Program-made: the position numbers and the translations under genes
Origin: Sinobaca qinghaiensis
GTDB lineage: Bacteria > Bacillota > Bacilli > Bacillales > Marinococcaceae
Direction: 5' to 3'
Length of the DNA stretch: 64,000 bases
Assembly (NCBI RefSeq): GCF_003610495.1
Contig: NZ_RAPK01000013.1
Span: forward strand, 1-64,000
Notes under the pieces: model-generated
The model's database searches: none
The model's input: the letters and a program-made list of their open reading frames with translations, nothing else
Told to the model about the DNA's origin: nothing
Shown here: piece by piece, positions 7,954 to 16,482 of the stretch
Numbering within the stretch: the first letter of the stretch is position 1
Layout: each line of letters starts with the position of its first letter

Positions 7954-9108
7954 TTATCTGTCTCTCATTTTTGGATCAAAGGAATCTCTAAGGCCGTCTG
8001 CCAGCACGTTAAAAGAGATCATAATGATAGAGATTATAACGGCTGGGAAAACAAGAACATGCGGAGTCGTAGTCAGTGCTTTAAATCCATCGTTTACAAG
8101 TGTACCAAGAGAAGCCTCCGGCGCCTGCAGACCGAGTCCGATAAAGCTTAAAAAGGCCTCGAAGAATATCGCACTTGGAATCGTAAACATGGTATTAATA
8201 ATGATTAACCCCATGACATTCGGAATAAGATGCTTTGCAATAATTTTTCTATCCGGCACCCCGATGGTTTTAGCCGCCATAACATATTCCTGGCCTTTCA
8301 GCTTCAGGACTTCACCGCGTATAACTCTGGCCATACCGGTCCAGCCTGTTATAGCGAGGGCAATCGCAATCGAAATAATTCCGGGCTCTAATATAATGAT
8401 CATTAATATAACGACCACAAGATTGGGAATTCCCATTAAAATCTCCAGGAATCTCATCATGTAGTTATCCACTCTGCCGCCGTAATAGCCGGAAATTCCT
8501 CCATAGGCTACGCCGACCACAAGATCTATAGCCGCTGCCAGAAAAGCGATATAAAGAGAAACTTTAGTCCCTTCCCAGGCTCTTGTCCATAAATCCCGTC
8601 CTAATCTATCTGTGCCGAAGTAAAAGTACTCGTCTTCCATACCTGCAGCCGCATACCGGTCATAGTCCGCTCTTACCTGGCCGGAGCTCGGGCTTCCATC
8701 GCCTTCACTTAAGACCGTGTAAGTAACAAACTCGCTGTCGTCGCCAAACCGCACTTCGGCATTTGCCTGTGCCTGCTCTGCTGTAACATGTTCGTACACA
8801 GAGCTTTCCATTCCGTTTACATTTAACCAGGAAATGTTCTCAAGCACTGGAATTTTAGGAGTTAAATTAGATCTTTCCAGCGCCTGTTCATTCGGCCCGT
8901 AAGAGCTGAAGCTCGAACCGAAAAATCCCATTAGTATTATAAGAATCAGGGAAATAAGAGCTATCATTGCCGGTACGTTTTTAAATAGGACACGTACAGC
9001 ATCCTGAAAAAATGTCCGGCTCGGCCTGCTTATCTCCTGCGCTTTTTCTTCGTCTCGTTCTACACGCTCAAACCAATCTGCTGAAGGTTCTTGTTTATGT
9101 TTTTCCAT
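7954..9108 (-). CDS. oppC: Oligopeptide ABC transporter permease OppC, with long extracytoplasmic insertion
   Basis: One of the two membrane subunits of the peptide channel. The start at 9108 (MEKHKQEPS) is chosen because a GGAG site overlaps the end of oppB; the open frame begins 16 codons earlier without a site. That gives 384 residues, well above the roughly 300 usual for OppC. The excess is a hydrophilic, acidic stretch of about 100 residues between TM1 (about 50-75) and the conserved FGTDRLGRDLWTR block near 190. The rest is typical: five further TM segments and the EAA loop region AKTIGVPDRKIIAKHLIPN contacting the ATPases. It is one base from oppB. Confidence 0.93.
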   Translation of the reverse strand: MEKHKQEPSADWFERVERDEEKAQEISRPSRTFFQDAVRVLFKNVPAMIALISLILIILMGFFGSSFSSYGPNEQALERSNLTPKIPVLENISWLNVNGMESSVYEHVTAEQAQANAEVRFGDDSEFVTYTVLSEGDGSPSSGQVRADYDRYAAAGMEDEYFYFGTDRLGRDLWTRAWEGTKVSLYIAFLAAAIDLVVGVAYGGISGYYGGRVDNYMMRFLEILMGIPNLVVVILMIIILEPGIISIAIALAITGWTGMARVIRGEVLKLKGQEYVMAAKTIGVPDRKIIAKHLIPNVMGLIIINTMFTIPSAIFFEAFLSFIGLGLQAPEASLGTLVNDGFKALTTTPHVLVFPAVIISIIMISFNVLADGLRDSFDPKMRDR

Positions 9109-9109
9109 A

Positions 9110-10051
9110 CTAACGGTCTCCTCCGGAAATTCTAATCCTTGGATCAATAATTCCATATAAAATGTCGATAATTAAAACGACCAGCACAAAGAAAAAAGCA
9201 AAAAACAATGTGGTTCCCATAATTACCGGGAAATCATTAGTCATAACAGAAGAAACAAACTGTTCTCCAATACCCGGCACCGCAAAGATCTGCTCGATAA
9301 CTAATGTACCGGTAAGCAGGCCGACTGCTAATGGGCCTAAAATGGTAACTAAAGGAATAAGTGCATTTCTGATGCCGTGCTTGAATACAACGGAAGTCTG
9401 GTTCGCGCCCTTCGCACGCGCTGTTGTAATATAATCCTGCCCCATGACTTCAAGCATCTCTGTGCGCATAAATCTGGCGCATGTGGCCATAGGGAAAATC
9501 ATTAAAGCAATAGTAGGCAGGATCGAATATTCAAAACCGCCCCATGTGGCCACCGGGAGCCAGCCTAGCTTTACCCCTACAAAATACTGCAGTAATCCGG
9601 CAAATATAAATGATGGAATAGAGGTACCAATGACTGCAATAAATGTAGAAATTCTATCCATAAAGCCGTTATGATAAATAGCAGAAACAATTCCCAGAAG
9701 CGTTCCTAAAATGCTTCCAACAATTAACGATTGAATACCAAGCTGAAAGGAAGGGCCTATTCTTGTTTCTAAAATACTGGCCACGCTACGGTTGTCGTAC
9801 TGAAAAGAAATCCCCAGGTCTCCCTGCATTAAATTCCAAATATAGTTCAGGTATTGAATAGGAACGGGATCATTTAATCCATACTTTTCTAATATAATCT
9901 GCTGCTGTACTTCTGATAATCTTTCCTGAGCACTCAAAGGCGTTCCAGGCAGAAATTTCATTAAGAAAAAAGAAATAGTGGCAATAATAAAGAGCGTAAT
10001 CGCCATATATATTATTCTTTGTAAGATATATCTTGCCAATGTTTTCCCCAC
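9110..10051 (-). CDS. oppB: Oligopeptide ABC transporter permease OppB
   Basis: The second channel-forming membrane subunit. 313 residues, six predicted membrane helices: one near 10-30, then a cluster from about 100 to 300. The N-terminal TM1 plus LPGTPLSAQERLSEVQQQIIL region and the EAA loop (ARAKGANQTSVVFKHGIRNALIPLVT) are hallmarks of OppB/DppB. A GGTGGGG site precedes the ATG. It follows oppA after an 88-bp spacer that contains a long inverted repeat, and is almost fused to oppC. Confidence 0.95.
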   Translation of the reverse strand: MGKTLARYILQRIIYMAITLFIIATISFFLMKFLPGTPLSAQERLSEVQQQIILEKYGLNDPVPIQYLNYIWNLMQGDLGISFQYDNRSVASILETRIGPSFQLGIQSLIVGSILGTLLGIVSAIYHNGFMDRISTFIAVIGTSIPSFIFAGLLQYFVGVKLGWLPVATWGGFEYSILPTIALMIFPMATCARFMRTEMLEVMGQDYITTARAKGANQTSVVFKHGIRNALIPLVTILGPLAVGLLTGTLVIEQIFAVPGIGEQFVSSVMTNDFPVIMGTTLFFAFFFVLVVLIIDILYGIIDPRIRISGGDR

Positions 10052-10077
10052 CTATATGTTTATTAGATAATAACAAC

Positions 10078-10123
10078 GGAAAAGAGAGTACAAATCCATA
10101 AAATCGGATATACTCTCTTTTCC
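10078..10123 (-). terminator. Inverted repeat between oppA and oppB (possible attenuator or mRNA stabiliser)
   Basis: Two perfect 13-base arms (GGAAAAGAGAGTA and TACTCTCTTTTCC) face each other across 20 bases. It lies in the oppA-oppB spacer, 17 bp after the oppA stop. There is no clean T-run on the minus strand, so it is more likely a partial terminator or a structure protecting the upstream oppA message than a full stop. That is inference. Confidence 0.6.
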
Positions 10124-10139
10124 TTGCTAAATTATTATT

Positions 10140-11816
10140 TTATTCAGCAGCTTCCTCATCTACATAAGCCCACTTGTATTCAAAATCGTGGCCCGCAGCG
10201 TTATAGTAAACACCCTGTAGAGCCGGGTTCCATAGATATGCTGTTGATCTCTGGTATAAAGGAGCAATCGCTGCATCTTCTTCTACAAGAATTTTTTCAG
10301 CTTCGAGGAATGCATCCCATCTTGCCTGTGGATCATCTGCTGAGTCACCGGCAGCTTCTTCGATAAGTGCATCGTACTCTTCATTGGAATAACCCATCTG
10401 GTTGTATCCGCCATCTGTAACAAACATGTTCATGAATGAGTTGGCATCAACAAAGTCAGGAGACCATCCAGATACAGAAAGCTCATAATCCATCTCGTCA
10501 CTCAAACGCAGACGCTCTTTGAAAGGTACCGATTTAACGTTTAGCGTAAGTCCTTCCAGATTCTCTTCTAATTGGTTTTTGAAGTAGGCGTTAATATTTT
10601 GTGCTTTGTCTGTATCATCGCCAAGCATTTCAATTTCTACCGTGTCCGTGCCTAATTCTTCCAGTGCAGCAGCCCATGCTTCCTGTGCTGCTTCTTTATC
10701 TGTTGGCAGCAGATCACCATTTGCTTCTCTAAAGCCTTCATCAGATTCCGGGCTTGTTACAAAATTCTCAGGAACAAGGCCATTTGCAGGGAATGAACCG
10801 TCATTTAAGATCGTGTCTGCCAGACCTTCTTTATCAATCGATTGGGCAATAGCCTTTCTTACGTTTTCGTTCGCAAGCGGGCCATCGTTGGATTGGTTCA
10901 TTTTAAGGAAAAAGACACTTGGCTCTTCAATCGTTCTAAACGACTGCTCTGTGCTGTACTGATCTACATACTCTGCGCTGATTGATACTCTGTCTAATTC
11001 GCCGGTTTCGAATAAGTTAACTCCGGTAGAAGTTTCTTTTACCACCTGGGCATTGATCTCGCTGAGCTGAACAGTGTCAGCATCCCAGTACGTATCGTTT
11101 TTCTCAAACTTCATGCTTTCACCGTGGCTCCACTCTGTCATTTTGAAAGGTCCGTTTGACAAAGTATTCTCTGCTTCAAGAGCAAAGTTTTCTCCCTGTT
11201 CTTCTACGAAGCTTTCATTAAGAGGAAGAAACGTCGGGAATGTAGTCAGTGATTCAAAATATGGCGTTACTTTATCGAGCGTTACTTCTAACGTATAGTC
11301 ATCTACCGCTTCCACACCCAGCTCTTCAACATCCATTTCTCCTTCACTTACTTCCGTTGCGTTATCGATAACGCCGGCCATCATATAAGGGCCGTATTCT
11401 GAAGCCGTGTCAGGATCAACCGCTCTCTGCCATGCATAAACGAAGTCGTTGGCTGTAACAGGATCTCCGTTCTCCCACTCAGCGTCTTCACGTAAGTTGA
11501 ACGTCCAGGTTAAGCCGTCTTCACTTGTTTCATGATCCATCGCAATACCTTCTACCGGATCGCCTTCTTCACCCGTTCTGTACAAACCTTCATATGTCTC
11601 ACCGGTCCACTGCATGCCGTGCTGGTCAGTGACTAGTGATGGGTCCATCGAAGGTATTTCATCGCTGATGGAAATATCAACTACTTGATCTCCACTCGCC
11701 TGTCCTTCTTCTCCTTCCGCACTTTCTCCTCCGGATTCAGAGTTTCCAGAGCAGGCAGCTAATGAAGACCCGACAGCAACAGTTGAAAGCAGTAACCACA
11801 ATTTTTTACTTTTCAT
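10140..11816 (-). CDS. oppA: Oligopeptide-binding lipoprotein OppA
   Basis: The substrate-binding lipoprotein that delivers peptides to OppBCDF from outside the membrane. The open frame extends 75 codons upstream, but the true start is MKSKKLWLL at 11816, behind a GGGGGA site. Residues 1-21 are a lipoprotein signal and the lipobox LAAC puts the lipidated Cys at 22, followed by a Gly/Ser/Glu linker. The mature part is a solute-binding family 5 protein, with the signature region near residue 100 (GLTWTFNLREDAEWENGDPVTANDF). 558 residues, strongly acidic, fitting an exported protein in saline surroundings. First gene of the oppABCDF operon. Confidence 0.95.
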   Translation of the reverse strand: MKSKKLWLLLSTVAVGSSLAACSGNSESGGESAEGEEGQASGDQVVDISISDEIPSMDPSLVTDQHGMQWTGETYEGLYRTGEEGDPVEGIAMDHETSEDGLTWTFNLREDAEWENGDPVTANDFVYAWQRAVDPDTASEYGPYMMAGVIDNATEVSEGEMDVEELGVEAVDDYTLEVTLDKVTPYFESLTTFPTFLPLNESFVEEQGENFALEAENTLSNGPFKMTEWSHGESMKFEKNDTYWDADTVQLSEINAQVVKETSTGVNLFETGELDRVSISAEYVDQYSTEQSFRTIEEPSVFFLKMNQSNDGPLANENVRKAIAQSIDKEGLADTILNDGSFPANGLVPENFVTSPESDEGFREANGDLLPTDKEAAQEAWAAALEELGTDTVEIEMLGDDTDKAQNINAYFKNQLEENLEGLTLNVKSVPFKERLRLSDEMDYELSVSGWSPDFVDANSFMNMFVTDGGYNQMGYSNEEYDALIEEAAGDSADDPQARWDAFLEAEKILVEEDAAIAPLYQRSTAYLWNPALQGVYYNAAGHDFEYKWAYVDEEAAE

Positions 11817-11854
11817 TAAATAATCCCCCAGTTTTCTTATAAGTTCAGCTTTAT

Positions 11855-11872
11855 TTATACAATGATGTATAA
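11855..11872. promoter_or_regulatory. Inverted repeat between divergent oppA and small membrane protein gene
   Basis: TTATACA, four bases, TGTATAA: a perfect seven-base inverted repeat. It lies 39 bp upstream of the oppA start and about 22 bp before the -10 of the divergent gene. The position fits an operator acting on both promoters, but no regulator is known from the sequence. Confidence 0.4.
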
Positions 11873-11890
11873 GGCTGTAATAAACAGATA

Positions 11891-11899
11891 TGTTATAAT
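11891..11899 (+). promoter_or_regulatory. Extended -10 promoter of the DUF3899-like gene
   Basis: A perfect TATAAT at 11894-11899 preceded by TGT (11891-11893) forms an extended -10. No good -35 lies 17 bp upstream, as is usual for extended -10 promoters. The ATG follows 36 bp downstream. Confidence 0.6.
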
Positions 11900-11934
11900 G
11901 TTGATTCTGTAATTCATTTGGAAAGGAAATAATA

Positions 11935-12303
11935 ATGGCGAATGTAAAAATAAATTCAGCATTATTTGCTGTAAATCTGATGATTATTCTGGTTTTGTTT
12001 TTCGGTCTTTTTTCGAATAAAAGCTTTCTTGATTTTATCAACGGCGGCTTTTATGTGTTTTCCGTTTACTTTATTCTTTCTTTGATCTTCTTTGTTATTA
12101 AGGGGAAATTTTTTGATGGAATCATCTATAGTTTCAGAAGATTTTCCAGCAGAGTAGCTAAAGGAAATGCCAATGAAGACTATTTACAAAAACGAGACCC
12201 CTCAGAAACGCTCAGTTCACAATTTTTAAGTATATGGTATTACCAAACTATAATATTAGCCGTCTTTATATGTTTTCTGCTTCTGTTATATTATTCGCTG
12301 TAG
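11935..12303 (+). CDS. Small membrane protein, possibly DUF3899 family
   Basis: A 122-residue protein with three strongly hydrophobic segments at roughly 9-27, 38-57 and 101-120. Between the second and third lies a basic and then mixed-charge loop with a GKFFDGIIYSFRRFSSRV stretch, which reminds me of the DUF3899 family of small Bacillus membrane proteins; that assignment is tentative. Function unknown. It is divergent from oppA and convergent with the Lrp-type gene, with its own extended -10 promoter and an AAGGAAAT ribosome-binding site. Base use is AT-rich compared with its neighbours, as is common for small membrane proteins. Confidence 0.75.
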   Translation: MANVKINSALFAVNLMIILVLFFGLFSNKSFLDFINGGFYVFSVYFILSLIFFVIKGKFFDGIIYSFRRFSSRVAKGNANEDYLQKRDPSETLSSQFLSIWYYQTIILAVFICFLLLLYYSL

Positions 12304-12355
12304 TGCTTATTACAGCGGATAAAACAAATTTTTCTCACCCCCCTCAATGTAGTTT

Positions 12356-12814
12356 CTATTCTTCTGTACGAATATAGGAAAATGAATCCTTGTACTGTTT
12401 AAGCTCTACATTCACATCGGCATTTAAAATCCCGTCAATTTTTGCAAGTTCTTTGTTAACAAAATTAACCAGGTCCTCATTGCTTTTGAAATAAGCTTGT
12501 ATAATAAGATCATGCTTGCCTGAAAAAGCCCCTACAAACCTTACTTCCGGATGCTTCTGCAGACATCTGGCGATTTCCTCCTGCGCGCCAAGCCTTGTTG
12601 AAAAGCCGATAATCGCCTGTACCTCCAGCCCAACCTTATTGGGATTAGTATGAATAATAAATTCAAACACACCGGCATTCAGCATTTTATTAATACGAGC
12701 CCTGATCGTCCCTTCACTGCATTCTAAATGTCTTGCTACCTCACTGTAAGATCTTTTCCCATTCTCCTGAAGGTATCCCAGAATAGCCATATCTGTGCTA
12801 TCCAGCTGGCTCAT
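12356..12814 (-). CDS. Lrp/AsnC family transcriptional regulator
   Basis: A 152-residue regulator with the two-domain Lrp layout: an N-terminal winged helix-turn-helix (residues 1-60, with RSYSEVARHLECSEGTIRARINKM as the recognition region) and a C-terminal RAM ligand-binding/oligomerisation domain (about 65-140). Family members sense amino acids or related metabolites and control their metabolism. The ligand and targets cannot be read from the sequence. It stands alone, between serS and the opp operon, so control of the nearby peptide transporter is possible but unproven. The upstream spacer contains a near-match to a TnrA/GlnR box at 12995-13011. Confidence 0.9.
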   Translation of the reverse strand: MSQLDSTDMAILGYLQENGKRSYSEVARHLECSEGTIRARINKMLNAGVFEFIIHTNPNKVGLEVQAIIGFSTRLGAQEEIARCLQKHPEVRFVGAFSGKHDLIIQAYFKSNEDLVNFVNKELAKIDGILNADVNVELKQYKDSFSYIRTEE

Positions 12815-13109
12815 TGTGCATCACATCTTCTCACTATGATATTTTCGTTGCGTTTTTCTTTTATTCTTACGAATTAATTAATATCTGGAATGAATATTGA
12901 GATAATTCGCAAGATTTATTTATTTGATTAAGGTTATTATAAGTACTACATAGAATATTTGCAATATTGTTTTTACAATTTTATTAAATTTAAATGACAG
13001 ATTATCTAACATCAATCATTACGAAAATATCATTACTTCCTGTTAAATCATACATTGATAACGCTTACATTGCAATTTTTTTATGAATTCCTCTGAAAAA
13101 TTCGTAGAC
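12815..13109. other. AT-rich intergenic region upstream of the Lrp-type gene
   Basis: About 295 bp without a gene, strongly AT-rich. It should contain the promoter of the Lrp-type gene, but I cannot fix the -35/-10 pair. The one recognisable element is TGACAGATTATCTAACA at 12995-13011. It differs at one fixed position from the TnrA/GlnR consensus TGTNAN7TNACA and shares its last twelve bases with a perfect site at amt. Confidence 0.4.
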
Positions 13110-13142
13110 AAAAAAACAGGAGAGTAACTTCACTCTCCTGTT
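13110..13142 (-). terminator. Terminator of serS
   Basis: On the minus strand an eleven-base perfect stem AACAGGAGAGT/ACTCTCCTGTT is followed by seven T residues. It lies 22 bp after the serS stop codon. Confidence 0.92.
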
Positions 13143-13164
13143 AATCTTAGAAAAAACTGGTAAT

Positions 13165-14445
13165 TTATTTAGCTTGAATATGAGTTCTGCCGCCCATGTA
13201 ATTCTGCAGGACTTTTGGAATTCGTATGGAACCGTCTTCTTCCTGATGGTTCTCCATCAGAGCAGCTACCGTTCTTCCAACTGCTAATCCGGATCCATTC
13301 AGCGTGTGCACAAATTCTGTTTTGGCTTTCGGGTCACGCTTAAATCTAATATTGGCACGGCGGGCCTGAAAATCTTCAAAGTTGCTGCAGGAAGAAATTT
13401 CTTTATAATCCTCGTAGCTCGGAAGCCACACTTCAATGTCGTATTTTTTTGCAGCCGTAAATCCCAGATCTGCTGTACACATGTTCAGCACACGGTAAGG
13501 AAGCTCCAGATCCTGAAGAACCTTTTCTGCATGGCCGGTTAACAGTTCCAGCTGGCTGTAAGAGTCTTCTGGATGGACAAAGCGTACAAGCTCTACTTTA
13601 TTGAACTGGTGCTGGCGGATAAGGCCTCTTGTATCCCTCCCGGCTGATCCTGCCTCTGAACGGAAGCAGGCGCTGTAGGCAGAGTAGCCGAAAGGCAGCT
13701 TCCATCCTTCGATAATTTCATCGCGGTGCATATTAGTAACAGGCACTTCGGCAGTAGGAATCAAAAAGTAGTCTTCTTCACGGATGTTAAACGCGTCTTC
13801 TTCAAATTTCGGAAGCTGACCTGTTCCTGTCATGCTTTCCCGGTTGACCATGTAAGGAGGAATAACTTCTTCGTATTCATGTTTGTCTGAATGAAGATCC
13901 ATCATATAGGAAATTAAAGCCCGTTCCAGCTTAGCTCCGGCTCCTTTATAAAAAACAAAGCGGCTGCCGGTGACTTTGGAAGCACGCTCAAAATCCAGCA
14001 TGCCAAGCTCTACACCGAGATCCCAATGTGCCTTTACCGGGAAGGGAAAAGAAGGAATCTCCCCCCAGGTACGAATTTCTTCGTTGTCTTCTTCACTTTC
14101 CCCAATCGGCACGCTCTCATGAGGAATATTAGGAATAGTAAGCATCAGCTGCTGCAGATCTTCTTCTACAGCTCGGAGTTCTTCATCATACTGTTTCATA
14201 TTTATAGAAACGTTTTTCGTTTCATCAATCAAATCCTGGGCATCTATATTTTCGCGCTTACGCTTTGCTACCTCCTGGGAAACCTCATTGCGTCTCTTTT
14301 TTAATTCTTCGGTTTTTTGAATAAGGTTTCTCCGGCTTTCATCGAGTTCCAGAAAACGATCGAGCTCATCGATATTTTCTCCTCTTTTTTCCAGTTTTTT
14401 CTTTACTGCGTCAAAATCTTTTCTCAGTCTTTTTACATCCAGCAT
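13165..14445 (-). CDS. serS: Seryl-tRNA synthetase
   Basis: Charges tRNA-Ser with serine; a class II synthetase dimer. 426 residues, standard for Bacillus. The N-terminal long coiled-coil arm (about 30-105, Lys/Glu/Arg-rich) grips the long variable arm of tRNA-Ser. Motif 2 is visible as [20 protein letters not shown] near 260-280, and motif 3 as [16 protein letters not shown] near 385. The C-terminal part holds the active-site beta sheet. Start ATG has a GGAGG-type site. Expression is predicted to be controlled by the T-box leader directly upstream; a strong terminator follows. Confidence 0.98.
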   Translation of the reverse strand: MLDVKRLRKDFDAVKKKLEKRGENIDELDRFLELDESRRNLIQKTEELKKRRNEVSQEVAKRKRENIDAQDLIDETKNVSINMKQYDEELRAVEEDLQQLMLTIPNIPHESVPIGESEEDNEEIRTWGEIPSFPFPVKAHWDLGVELGMLDFERASKVTGSRFVFYKGAGAKLERALISYMMDLHSDKHEYEEVIPPYMVNRESMTGTGQLPKFEEDAFNIREEDYFLIPTAEVPVTNMHRDEIIEGWKLPFGYSAYSACFRSEAGSAGRDTRGLIRQHQFNKVELVRFVHPEDSYSQLELLTGHAEKVLQDLELPYRVLNMCTADLGFTAAKKYDIEVWLPSYEDYKEISSCSNFEDFQARRANIRFKRDPKAKTEFVHTLNGSGLAVGRTVAALMENHQEEDGSIRIPKVLQNYMGGRTHIQAK

Positions 14446-14485
14446 ATTACTGCCTCCTCTTATTTAATAATCAGGTATTTCAAAC

Positions 14486-14735
14486 AAAAAACTCCCGTCC
14501 CTTTATAGAAAAGGGACGGGAGTTTACCCGCGTTGCCACCCAGATTGCAGCATATTCTGCTGCCTCTTTGTTCATCAGACTAACGGGGATGAGCCGGGAG
14601 AAACTACTTTACGTTCACTTCTCCACTCCGGATCGGATTCCTGAATAAACGGCGCCTGCTTCCACCACTGCACAGGCTCTCTGGCTCCCAATTGTATTCA
14701 GTACTAGTATCCATCAATGCTTTATACAGGCCTCG
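14486..14735 (-). promoter_or_regulatory. T-box riboswitch of serS
   Basis: The leader senses uncharged tRNA-Ser. On the minus strand the T-box sequence GGGTGGCAACGCGGGT is followed by a terminator stem of about 16 bp (AAACTCCCGTCCCTTT with its complement, 14489-14525) and a T-run; the T-box can alternatively form the antiterminator. Upstream parts include an AGAGAG motif near the start of stem I and GGAATCCGATCC, where the position after GGAA suggests specifier codon TCC (Ser). Stem I begins within about 15 bases of the pdxT stop codon, so the promoter must lie inside or very near the end of pdxT. Confidence 0.92.
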
Positions 14736-15336
14736 CCGTTTCCGGCGCCGGCCTTGTTTCTTTTGCTTCTTTTACCATTTTAACAAAAAATTGATGCAGA
14801 CGGGCATCATCTGTTAATTCCGGATGAAATGAGCAGGCAAGCAGGTGATTTTGTTTAGCTGCCACAATTTCTCCCTCATACTCTGCCAGAATATCAACGG
14901 CTTCTCCAGCTTCAGAAATAAGAGGGGCACGGATAAAGACGGCTTCTACGTCATCAGCCACCTGATCAATCACCAGCGTGGTTTCAAAACTTTCCCGCTG
15001 GCGTCCGAAAGCGTTTCGTTCCACCTTCATGTCCATCAATTGCAGATGGCCTTCTTCGTCCGAGCCTTCAATTTTTTCAGCCATGAGAATTAAGCCGGCA
15101 CATGTACCGAAAATAGGTTTTCCCGCCTCGGCAAAATCGCGGAGAGGCTGGAAAAAACCGTATTTGTTTACTAAGCGGCGCATGGTCGTACTTTCTCCTC
15201 CAGGAAATACAAGGCCGTCCAAGTCATCTAGCTGCTCAACCCGTTTAATAATTACGACTTCTGTATTTGGAGCTTCCAGGCTTTTCACATGTTCCCGGAC
15301 AGCTCCCTGTAAAGCAAGTACACCAATTTTCACCAT
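14722..15336 (-). CDS. pdxT: Pyridoxal 5'-phosphate synthase glutaminase subunit
   Basis: The glutaminase half of the ribose 5-phosphate-dependent vitamin B6 pathway. It releases ammonia from glutamine and passes it to PdxS. 204 residues. Class I amidotransferase features: the GGES block at 46-49, the nucleophile Cys79 in GTCAG, and the His-Glu pair in FHPEL near 170. The C-terminus carries a short Pro/Ala/Arg-rich tail. It is 36 bp after pdxS in the usual PdxST order. The stop codon is immediately followed by the serS T-box leader, with no terminator of its own in between. Confidence 0.98.
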   Translation of the reverse strand: MVKIGVLALQGAVREHVKSLEAPNTEVVIIKRVEQLDDLDGLVFPGGESTTMRRLVNKYGFFQPLRDFAEAGKPIFGTCAGLILMAEKIEGSDEEGHLQLMDMKVERNAFGRQRESFETTLVIDQVADDVEAVFIRAPLISEAGEAVDILAEYEGEIVAAKQNHLLACSFHPELTDDARLHQFFVKMVKEAKETRPAPETARPV

Positions 15337-15372
15337 GTTAGCATTCCTTCTTTCAAGCTTTATAATAGCGGA

Positions 15373-16257
15373 TTACCAGCCGCGGTCCTGCATACGGTCA
15401 CCGGGAGCAAGCGTGGAAATTTCCAGGCCTTTCATTGCTTCTCCGATATCTTTAGATACGCGTCCGATTAATTCATAGTCATCATAATGAGTTGTAGCTT
15501 CTACGATCGCGCGGGCAAATTTCTCCGGCTGGTTGGATTTGAAAATACCGGATCCAACAAAAACACCATCTGCGCCCAGCTGCATCATAAGCGCTGCATC
15601 TGAAGGAGTAGCAATGCCTCCTGCAGCGAAGTTTACGACCGGAAGGCCTTTGTGTTCCTGAATCTGCAGAAGAAGCTCATATGGCGCTCCAAGGTTCTTG
15701 GCTTCTGTCATTAGTTCGTCACGGGACATACCGATAACTCGCTTCACCTGCGACTGAATCATTCTCATATGGCGCACGGCTTCTACAATGTTTCCTGTAC
15801 CGGGCTCGCCTTTTGTACGAAGCATGGAAGCTCCTTCACCTACACGGCGCATAGCCTCTCCAAGATCTCTTGCTCCGCAGACAAACGGCACGGTAAATCC
15901 GCTCTTATCCAAATGATATACTTCATCTGCCGGCGTTAGTACTTCACTCTCGTCAATATAGTCTGCGCCCAGCGCTTCAAGTACACGGGCTTCAACAATA
16001 TGGCCGATACGTGCTTTAGCCATAACTGGAATCGATACCGCTGCCATGACTTCTTCTACAATTGTAGGATCGGCCATGCGTGCTACGCCGCCTGCTGCAC
16101 GGATATCAGAAGGAACACGTTCAAGCGCCATAACAGCAACTGCTCCCGCCTCTTCTGCTATTTTAGCCTGTTCGGCATTAATAACGTCCATAATGACGCC
16201 GCCTTTTTGCATTTCAGCCATACCTCTTTTTACTCGATCAGTTCCTCTATCTGCCAT
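15373..16257 (-). CDS. pdxS: Pyridoxal 5'-phosphate synthase lyase subunit
   Basis: Condenses ribose 5-phosphate, glyceraldehyde 3-phosphate and PdxT-derived ammonia to PLP. 294 residues, the exact family length, and almost identical to B. subtilis PdxS over long stretches ([44 protein letters not shown]). The Schiff-base Lys lies in MAKARIGH near residue 80. It forms the TIM-barrel dodecamer core of the complex. Start ATG preceded by a GAGGGATT site. No MocR-type PdxR gene is adjacent. Confidence 0.98.
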   Translation of the reverse strand: MADRGTDRVKRGMAEMQKGGVIMDVINAEQAKIAEEAGAVAVMALERVPSDIRAAGGVARMADPTIVEEVMAAVSIPVMAKARIGHIVEARVLEALGADYIDESEVLTPADEVYHLDKSGFTVPFVCGARDLGEAMRRVGEGASMLRTKGEPGTGNIVEAVRHMRMIQSQVKRVIGMSRDELMTEAKNLGAPYELLLQIQEHKGLPVVNFAAGGIATPSDAALMMQLGADGVFVGSGIFKSNQPEKFARAIVEATTHYDDYELIGRVSKDIGEAMKGLEISTLAPGDRMQDRGW

Positions 16258-16452
16258 TATAATAATCCCTCCGCTGTATAATACCGCTTAGCATCTAAGC
16301 GGTTTATCTCTATTTATGACAAAGCTTCTCCTTTATTGCAGACTTTCCTTTAAAAGGCAATAGGATAACTCTGTATTGCACCACTATTCCTATTGTATCA
16401 CTGCTTCGTCAAGGAATAAAGACATTCGCACGGGCTTTCTATAAAAAAGAAA

Positions 16453-16482
16453 ATGAAGAATATTTTATAAAATATTCTTCAT
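16453..16482 (-). terminator. Perfect palindrome spanning the dacA stop codon, likely terminator
   Basis: A 30-bp perfect palindrome, all AT-rich, whose centre is next to the dacA stop codon (16465-16467). The upstream arm encodes the last four codons and the downstream arm is 3' untranslated sequence. A TTTTCTTTTTTA run follows on the minus strand. It can fold into a loop-poor hairpin acting as the terminator. Confidence 0.7.

Noticed and set aside
11817-12041. 75-codon N-terminal extension of oppA
   Set aside because: It would bury the lipoprotein signal and runs antisense to the divergent gene; the GGGGGA site supports 11816.
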